In this document: positions 53,439 to 61,600 of the stretch, piece by piece
Layout of the letters: each line of letters starts with the position of its first letter
Position numbering within the stretch: the stretch's first letter is position 1
From: Winogradskyella forsetii
Lineage (GTDB): Bacteria; Bacteroidota; Bacteroidia; Flavobacteriales; Flavobacteriaceae
Assembly (NCBI RefSeq): GCF_013394595.1
Contig: NZ_CP053348.1
Location: 2,878,001 to 2,942,000 of the forward strand
Direction: 5' to 3'
DNA: 64,000 nt
Made by a program: the position numbers and the translations under genes
The notes under the pieces: generated by a model
The model's input: the letters and a program-made list of their open reading frames with translations, nothing else
Database searches by the model: none
What the model was told of the DNA's origin: nothing

Positions 53439-56400
53439 ATGAAAAAGAAAAGTATATACTTATTTCTCTTACTTTTCGCGCATGTATTCTATCTACATGC
53501 GCAACAAATTTCTACCGACAATAGTCTACAGCCAAATGCGCTTATACAAAATATAATCGGTACGGGCTGTGCAACAGCCAGCAATGTATCTTCAGCCGTA
53601 AATGGAAGTGTTAATGGTATTGTGAGTTTTGGAAGTTTTGACAGTGGTACTACCAATTTTCCACTTCAAAATGGCTTAGTGCTTTCTACGGGAAGCGTTA
53701 GCGCTGCAGCAAATACATTTGTAAATGACGATTTAAGTGAAGGTAATATTGATTGGTCTACGGATCAGGACCTAATCGATGTTTTGGGCATTGACCAAAC
53801 CCTAAATGCCACGTCGATAGAATTCGATTTTGAATCTGCTAACAGTTTTGTGTCATTCAAATATCTATTCGCCTCTGACGAGTACCAGCAGGAATACCCC
53901 TGCAATTTTAAGGATGTTTTTGCGATTTTCATAAAACGAGCAGGCACCATGGAGCCTTATGTCAATATTGCCCTCATACCAGATACAACTACAGAAGTCA
54001 GTACCAACACCATACATCCCAATATTGCCGGTTTTTGTGAGGCTCAGAACGGAGACTTTTTTAGAGGTTATAATATTGGCAATACCAACTTTAATGGTCA
54101 TACTGAAGTATTAACGGCTAGAGCGGATATTATACCAAATGAGACCTACCATATAAAATTAGTTATTGCGGACCATATTGACCAACGCTTTGATTCTGCA
54201 GTTTTTATTGAGGCAGAGGGATTTGGTAATTCCATCGATTTAGGGCCAGATCAAAGTATTTGCGGCAGTGACCTAATTCTTGACACAAATTTCGACAATA
54301 CTTCTGCTTCTATTCAGTGGTTATTGAATGGAAACCCAATTCCTGGCGAAAACTCCCCTACTCTCCAGGTTATCCAAACCGGAACTTACAGTGTTGAGAT
54401 TACGATACCCTCAACAGCCAATAATTGTATTTTAACTGATGAAATTGAAGTTGAAGTTATACCTTTTCAGCAAGCTGCACCAATTGAAGATTATACTGCA
54501 TGCGATCCAGCTCCAAGTGATGGTATTTATGATTTTAATTTTCAAGACCTAAAAAACGAAGAGATATATAGTAATCTCCCTTCCAATGATTACACAATTA
54601 GTTATCATCTAACCCAAGATGATGCACAAAGCGATGTAAATGCTATTACTGGAAATTACCAGAATACAGAGGAAACTGAAACAATATTTGTAAGAATTGA
54701 AAGTACAAATGGAGACTGTCTGCAGATTGGGAATTTTAATATTTATGTAAACGAACTTCCAAGTTCAGCAGATTTTTCAATTTTTATATGTAATGAAAAT
54801 TTTGCTGATCCTGGTTTTTCTAATATAAATATGTTAAATAATGTTATGGCTGATGGCGAATTAAATAGAACTGTTACTTATTTTATAAACGAGTCTGATG
54901 CCATAGAAGGAATTAACGCTATTACAGACTTTCCAGATTTTAGTACTCAACCCCCTTACATGGTAGCAAGGATTGAAATAAGTGATGCGTCTAGTCAATG
55001 TTTTTCATTAGGTTACATTTATTTTGATTATATATCTCCCCCGGAATTGTTTACGAATACGCTAATATTAGATGCGTGTACAGACCCGAACATTGAAGAA
55101 ACTATAGATGGCGTTAGCTATACATACAATAATATTCCTATTTTCTTTGATATTGAAGGATACTTTGAAATCATAGAAACATCCATATTTCCGGGATCTT
55201 CCGTTAGAGTAGCAGCTTTACTAGGTCTCGGCAACCCTAGGTCTTATACACTAAATGAGCAATCAACATTTACTATTCCTTTAGCAGTATCTTTCGACAA
55301 TGGTAATTGTTATAGCCCTGTAACTCTAAAACTTTATAAAAACTATCTACATGAAGTTATTGGAGAGGAAAACACTATCGAAACTTGTGACGATGATAGC
55401 AACAACGGTATAGAAAACTTTAATTTTGACGTAATTAGACAAGAACTTTTAGAAAATATAGATGAAGATTATTCCGCAAATTTATTTATAGATTACTATG
55501 AGTCTGAGTTAGATAGAACAAACGACCTAAACGCTATTGATCAAAGTCTGCCTTTTTCTGTAAATACTTATGATGAATTATTTATTGAAGCTTATTATTC
55601 CTTTAATGGAGTTGTGGCGTGTTCTATAAATTCTAAAATAAATCTTCAGGTAAGTCCTGCTTTAAATTTAAATCCTATCTCTATAGATTATTGTGGCAGT
55701 ACAGACCCAAACACAAATCAAACAAATATAATTTTAGAAACAGCTTCTAAAAGTGTATTTGAAGATATTGTAAATAATTATGGGATTGAAGTCAGTTTAG
55801 AATACTATGAGACATTTGAAAATGCAGAAACTCAAGAAAACGAACTTATTGAAATGTATAGTCTACTTCAAGGGCAAAATTTATATATTCGTGCAACTAA
55901 CACAATCACTGGGTGCTACGATATAACTTCCTTAGAACTAAATGTTTATACAATTTTAGAAGACCCTAACCTAGAACCGATAATCATTTGTGATGAAGAT
56001 CAAAATTTATTTGCCACTGTTAATTTAGAAAATGTATTACAAAACTTTTCAGGTAACACTAATGATATCGATTTTACATTTTATAATTCATTTAGCGATG
56101 CAATTGATGAATTCCACGATTTTTTGTCAATTCCTAATCCAACTAATTACACGACTAACAGCAAAGAAATATTTTTAAGAGCTGAGATAGAATCGTTAGA
56201 GTGTTTTACCATATTGAATTTTGAAATTCTCATATACGCTGATCCACAATTAAGTACTATTTCAGATTATATTAATTGCCAGATAAACCCAAATGCATCC
56301 TCAAGCTTTTTATTTGTTGACAAAGACCCAAATATCATTGATAATCAATCAGGTATGCAAGTTCTCTACTTTGAAACTGAAGACAATGCCATAAACAGAG

Positions 56401-58340
56401 TTAACCCTATTGACAAAAACGCACCTTATTTTCCAGATTCCAACCCTCAAACCGTATATGTCCGTCTTGAAAACGAGACAGAAAACGGTTGCTTCAAGGT
56501 TGCTCCAATGCAAATAGAGGTTCGCCAAGCACCTATTTACAACAGTCCTACTGATGTTTTTGAATGCGATATAAATAACAACGGTCTGGCTACAACAGAT
56601 TTAAATCAAAAAATAATTGAGATCAGTACTGGTAGCCCAACCAACCTGGACATTACATTTCATCTTTCACCTCTCAATGCAGAAGTAGGAGCCAACGAAA
56701 TACCACTGAATTTTACAGCAGCAAGCAACCCTCAATTAATTTATACGCGGATCGAAAATACCGATTCGGGCTGTTATGAAATACAAACTTTTAATATCAA
56801 TACACTTGCTCTTCCCGAAGTCACTTACGGGCAGTCCTTAATTAACTGTGCAGATAATTACAATTATGAACTAGAATGGGATTTAACAGATATTGAACTT
56901 GAAATCTTGGAAGGAAGACAGTACAATATCGCATTCTCTTATTTTGAATCAGAAGAAGACATAGTATCAGATTCTGCTATCACAACCCCTACAGCATATC
57001 TTAACACATCCAATATGCAAACCATTTTTGCTAAAATCACAAATGCCACAACAGGTTGTTTTGATGTGGTGCCTTTCGATTTAATAATAAACAGTCCTCC
57101 GCAAATCAATGATTTTGAAACTTATAATATTTGTGAAAACACAGAAAACCAAGTAGACTTATTGGATATCAACGAGATTTTATTAGATAATACATTTAAT
57201 GTGCTCGTCAGTTACCATGAAAATGAAGCCGATGCTCAGGCTAATGAAAATCCATTAAACTCAAATTATTTATATAGCAGTTCCACTGAAACACTTTTTG
57301 TAAGGGCAGAGTTCAGCACTACCCATTGTTACACCGTCTATCCATTTCAGCTGGTTGTCAACCCACTACCGATGGCCAACCAACCGAGCGATTTAATTGC
57401 TTGCGATGATGATTTTGATGGTCTATTGGAGTTCGATTTAACCCTACAAAATGCCTCAATTTTAGGCAATCAAAACCCTGAGGATTTTTCAATCACTTTT
57501 CATAATTCTGAAAGTAATGCTATGGAAGGGAATGACCCAATCGCCACTGATTATATAGCTAGCAATAATGAAACCTTTTATGTTAGATTAGAAAATAATA
57601 GTACTGGTTGTTTTGCGATTACTCAGTTCACAGCAATTATCAATAATCTACCGCCAATTTCCATTGAAGATCAGGTACTTTGTATGGATTATTTGCCGTT
57701 AATTGTATCTGCCGAAACCAATAACCCAGAATACAGTTATTTATGGTCCACAAATGTAACTACACCTCAAATCGAAATCTTTGAGGTTGGTAGCTATTCC
57801 CTTACCGTAACCAATGAATTTGGTTGTGAATATTCTAGCTCATTTAATGTTACTGAATCTCAAGCTGCAGAGATAGATATCATAGAAACACTTGACTTTT
57901 CAGACCCAAACAATATTACCGTAACCATAAGCGGAATTGGAGATTACCTGTACCAATTGGACGATTTTGAACCGCAAGAATCCAACGTCTTCCAAAATGT
58001 AGCTATGGGTTACCATACCGTTACGATTATTGATTTGAACGGTTGTTCTGACACTACTAAAGAAGTCTTGGTCGTTGATATTCCAAAATTCTTTACACCT
58101 AACAGTGATGGCACCAATGACACTTGGCACATTGTGGGCATCGAAACATTGCCTGGCACCTCTATAAATATTTATGATCGCTATGGAAAACTGATTACAC
58201 GATTAAATTCTAATTCATCGGGTTGGAACGGTAAATACAATGGCGAAAAAATGCCTTCTAGTGATTACTGGTATGTCGCAGATGTGAAAGGTGATTCTAT
58301 TGCTTTTCAGGTGAAAGGGCATTTTACTTTGAAGCGATAA
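53439..58340 (+). CDS. giant T9SS type B protein with choice-of-anchor L domain, second copy
   Basis: 1633 residues, collinear with its upstream paralogue: signal peptide (SIYLFLLLFAHVFYLHAQQ), choice-of-anchor L domain (FPLQNGLVLSTGSVSAAAN, FKYLFASDEYQQEYPCNFKDVFAIFIKR), an Ig-like unit, eleven modules of which modules 3 and 5 are the most diverged (CTDPNIEE, CGSTDPNTN), and the type B sorting domain. The last 440 bases are almost the same as those of the upstream gene while the rest has diverged, so the C-terminal end has been homogenised. It has no terminator before it and starts 136 bp after the previous stop. Confidence 0.87.
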   Translation: MKKKSIYLFLLLFAHVFYLHAQQISTDNSLQPNALIQNIIGTGCATASNVSSAVNGSVNGIVSFGSFDSGTTNFPLQNGLVLSTGSVSAAANTFVNDDLSEGNIDWSTDQDLIDVLGIDQTLNATSIEFDFESANSFVSFKYLFASDEYQQEYPCNFKDVFAIFIKRAGTMEPYVNIALIPDTTTEVSTNTIHPNIAGFCEAQNGDFFRGYNIGNTNFNGHTEVLTARADIIPNETYHIKLVIADHIDQRFDSAVFIEAEGFGNSIDLGPDQSICGSDLILDTNFDNTSASIQWLLNGNPIPGENSPTLQVIQTGTYSVEITIPSTANNCILTDEIEVEVIPFQQAAPIEDYTACDPAPSDGIYDFNFQDLKNEEIYSNLPSNDYTISYHLTQDDAQSDVNAITGNYQNTEETETIFVRIESTNGDCLQIGNFNIYVNELPSSADFSIFICNENFADPGFSNINMLNNVMADGELNRTVTYFINESDAIEGINAITDFPDFSTQPPYMVARIEISDASSQCFSLGYIYFDYISPPELFTNTLILDACTDPNIEETIDGVSYTYNNIPIFFDIEGYFEIIETSIFPGSSVRVAALLGLGNPRSYTLNEQSTFTIPLAVSFDNGNCYSPVTLKLYKNYLHEVIGEENTIETCDDDSNNGIENFNFDVIRQELLENIDEDYSANLFIDYYESELDRTNDLNAIDQSLPFSVNTYDELFIEAYYSFNGVVACSINSKINLQVSPALNLNPISIDYCGSTDPNTNQTNIILETASKSVFEDIVNNYGIEVSLEYYETFENAETQENELIEMYSLLQGQNLYIRATNTITGCYDITSLELNVYTILEDPNLEPIIICDEDQNLFATVNLENVLQNFSGNTNDIDFTFYNSFSDAIDEFHDFLSIPNPTNYTTNSKEIFLRAEIESLECFTILNFEILIYADPQLSTISDYINCQINPNASSSFLFVDKDPNIIDNQSGMQVLYFETEDNAINRVNPIDKNAPYFPDSNPQTVYVRLENETENGCFKVAPMQIEVRQAPIYNSPTDVFECDINNNGLATTDLNQKIIEISTGSPTNLDITFHLSPLNAEVGANEIPLNFTAASNPQLIYTRIENTDSGCYEIQTFNINTLALPEVTYGQSLINCADNYNYELEWDLTDIELEILEGRQYNIAFSYFESEEDIVSDSAITTPTAYLNTSNMQTIFAKITNATTGCFDVVPFDLIINSPPQINDFETYNICENTENQVDLLDINEILLDNTFNVLVSYHENEADAQANENPLNSNYLYSSSTETLFVRAEFSTTHCYTVYPFQLVVNPLPMANQPSDLIACDDDFDGLLEFDLTLQNASILGNQNPEDFSITFHNSESNAMEGNDPIATDYIASNNETFYVRLENNSTGCFAITQFTAIINNLPPISIEDQVLCMDYLPLIVSAETNNPEYSYLWSTNVTTPQIEIFEVGSYSLTVTNEFGCEYSSSFNVTESQAAEIDIIETLDFSDPNNITVTISGIGDYLYQLDDFEPQESNVFQNVAMGYHTVTIIDLNGCSDTTKEVLVVDIPKFFTPNSDGTNDTWHIVGIETLPGTSINIYDRYGKLITRLNSNSSGWNGKYNGEKMPSSDYWYVADVKGDSIAFQVKGHFTLKR

Positions 58341-58659
58341 GTTCTTACTTTTAGACTCGTTTATATTATTTTAGTCTAAACATTGAGATGGTAAACTTCC
58401 TACAGATTTTAGGCCGCCTTGAAATCTTCAATAGGAAAATATTTTTTCATAAGATGAAATTTTAGAGAATTAAAGAGTTTCAATGATCTTACGGTAAAAG
58501 CTGAATTACACCTAATTATCATTTTCAACCAACTAAATGCGCAACTTAACTTATAAAATCCCCACTACTGGGGATTTTTTATTACTTTTTCCTCTCCTAA
58601 ATTGCATTATTCCAAAGAAGCCCAAATTAAACTAAGCCTATTTTTTTAAAAACTAGACT
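58341..58659. other. intergenic region between the second and third giant genes
   Basis: 319 bp without an ORF. A terminator at 58556-58580 lies 215 nt after the stop. TATTTTTTTAAA (58640-58651) precedes the GTG start but is a poor match to the -7 box. Nothing else was seen. Confidence 0.4.
58556..58580 (+). terminator. intrinsic terminator
   Basis: AAATCCCC (58556-58563) pairs with GGGGATTT (58570-58577) around ACTACT, followed by further T to 58580. It is oriented for the plus-strand gene before it. Confidence 0.75.
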
Positions 58660-61600
58660 GTGAGATTAAAATACAAATTTTCCCTCGTAATTGCATTTTT
58701 TGTTTTTCATTATAGCTATTCTCAACAGATTATAACAGATGATTCCTTACCATTAGAACAACTCATCCAACAAAACTTAGGACAAAATTGTGTTGAAATT
58801 TCAAATATTTTGTCGAATGTCAATGGAAATATAAATGGTATAAATAGTTTTGGATATTTTGAACGTGGAGATTCTAGTTTTCCATTTGAAAATGGCATCT
58901 TATTAACCACAGGAAATGTAAATTCAGCAGGAAATGTGCTCAACACAATTCCAATAAGTGAAGGAGATACTTCTTGGGGCACAGATATCGATTTGGAAAA
59001 TGCACTAGATATAGAAGAAACCCTAAATGCTACTTCTATCCAATTTAACTTTGTATCTGTTGCTAGCCAAATTCAGTTCAATTATATTTTAGCTTCGGAA
59101 GAGTACCAACAAGATTTTCCTTGTAGGTATTCCGATGGATTTGCCTTTTTAATACGGGAAGCAGGTTCTTCTGACCCATTTTTAAACATTGCCCTAATTC
59201 CTGGCACCTCAATCCCTGTAAATACAACGACCATACACGATGTAATACCAGAATCGTGTCCAGCCGAAAATGCTTCATTTTTCGAAGGCAATAACATCGG
59301 CGACACCAATTATAACGGTCGTACTGTAGTCCTTTCTGCTACAGCGACAATTCTACCAAATGTGGCCTATGAGATAAAACTTATTATTGCAGACCAAACT
59401 GACCCAAATATAGATTCTGCGGTTTTTATAGAAGGTAATAGTTTTACCGCCAACGTAGATTTAGGTCCAGATATTGCCACTTGTGGCGATTCGGTCACAT
59501 TAAATGGTGATATTCAAAATTCGCAAGCTACGTATCAATGGTTTCAAAATGATGTTGTCATGACAGGTGAAAATAATCCCATTTTACAAGCCGTCTCTAC
59601 AGGTACTTATAAAGTTGAAGTTACCATCCAACTGAACGAAACCTCATGTGTTATCGAAGATACCGTAGAGGTAACACTAGACACCGAACAAGCTGCAACC
59701 CAAATTTCAGATTTTATTTTTTGTGATGATAATGGAGACGGTGTAGAGAACTTTGATTTGACCTTAAAAAACAATGAAGTCTTGGCTTCTGTGCCTCCTT
59801 CAAGTTACAATATTAGTTATCACTCTACCAGTGAAGATGCTGAGAACAATGTTAATCCTATAATGGGACCTATTCAAAACACAAGTTCACCACAATCTAT
59901 CTTTGTAAGAATTGAAGATACCGCAAATGGCTGTTTGGCCTATTCTGAATTCAACCTAGTCGTTAATGAAAAACCAGAATATGTAGATCCAGACCCTATC
60001 ATTGCATGCATTGATCCAACTTTAGATGGTTATACTTTTGTGGATTTAAATGTTGCCAATGATCAAATTATAAATGGAGGCAGTAATTTATTTGTCTCGT
60101 ATCACTATTCGGAACCTGAAGCTGATTTAGGTTCTAACCCCATTTTTTCGCCCTATGCAAATTTCAATATGTCGCAAACCTTATATGTTAGGATTTACGA
60201 TGCTTTAACTGGCTGTTTTTCTACGACCAGCATATTTGTTGAAATACAAGACAGTCTTGCTATTAATACCGAAGACCAATGGATCAACGCCTGTGAACAA
60301 GACGAAGATGGCTTCGAGAATTTTGATTTAACAAGTGTCATCGCTAATGTTTTACAAGGCCTTACAGGAATGGATGTGAGTTATCACACCTCTTATAATG
60401 ATGCTCAATTTAATGTAAACCCTATTCCTGATCCCGAAGATTATCAAAATACCACTCCAAATTATCAGCTTATCTATATTCGTATCCAAGATACTGCAAC
60501 AGGCTGTTATGCCATTACAAATTTAGAATTACATTCCAACATCATTATTAACACTTTGTCCTCAGAAGCTATTTATGTTTGTGACGACCCTTCAAATGAT
60601 GGCATTGAAAATTTTGATTTAAACGAAGTTGAAGTAGAATTAGAAGATGGTTACGAAGAATTTGAAGTTACTTTTTATATCAATGAGGACGATAGAGCCG
60701 ATGAGAATAACCCAATAGACGAATCTGTACCGTTTAATGTTATTAATAATGGAACAATTATTTATGCCATTGTTGTTGATGGTGACTGCACTGAATTAGT
60801 AGATGTCGCTTTAGTTATTGCACCAGCAGTAGTTTTAACACCTCAAACTGCCGATTATTGCGACTACGACGATGATGGTTTTACAACCCTTTTTATGGAT
60901 ACCTTCAATACTGTTGCTGCCCAAGGTGTATCAGCTGCAAACGTAAAATATTACCTCACAGAAGACGATGCCATAAATAATGAAAACATTCTGCCAGATT
61001 ATGTGTATAATACCACAAACCCTCAATTATTCTATGTTAGAGTTACCAATGCACAGACTGAATGTTATGGTATTTCTTCATTGGAAGTTAACGTTGTGAG
61101 TGCACCAACCGTAATGGTTGCAGAATCTATAATTATATGCGACGATAACGATGATGGTGTATTTAATGTAAATTTAGAAGCTAAAATTCCAGAAATTACA
61201 AGCTCTACCGCAGGTTTAGATATCACATTTTACAATGATTATTATGAAGCATTTGAAGGACAAAATGAAATATCCACACCAGAAGATTATTCAACCGCAA
61301 CCCAATATATCTATGCGCGCGTAGAGAATGAAACCACAGGTTGTTTTAATCTTTCAGGTTTTTATGTCTATATAAATACGCTACCTGAATTCATTCCAAT
61401 TACAAATTATGAGAATTGCGAAGCTGATATTGCTGGAGTTGCTGACTTTTATTTTTATTTGAAAGACACCGAAATACTGAATGGTCAATCAGATAAACAA
61501 GTTCTTTACTACGAAACTGAGGCTGATGCAATAGCAGGCATTGACCCAATTGACAAATATTCCGCTTATCAAAATACAACAGGTGCACAAACTATTTATG

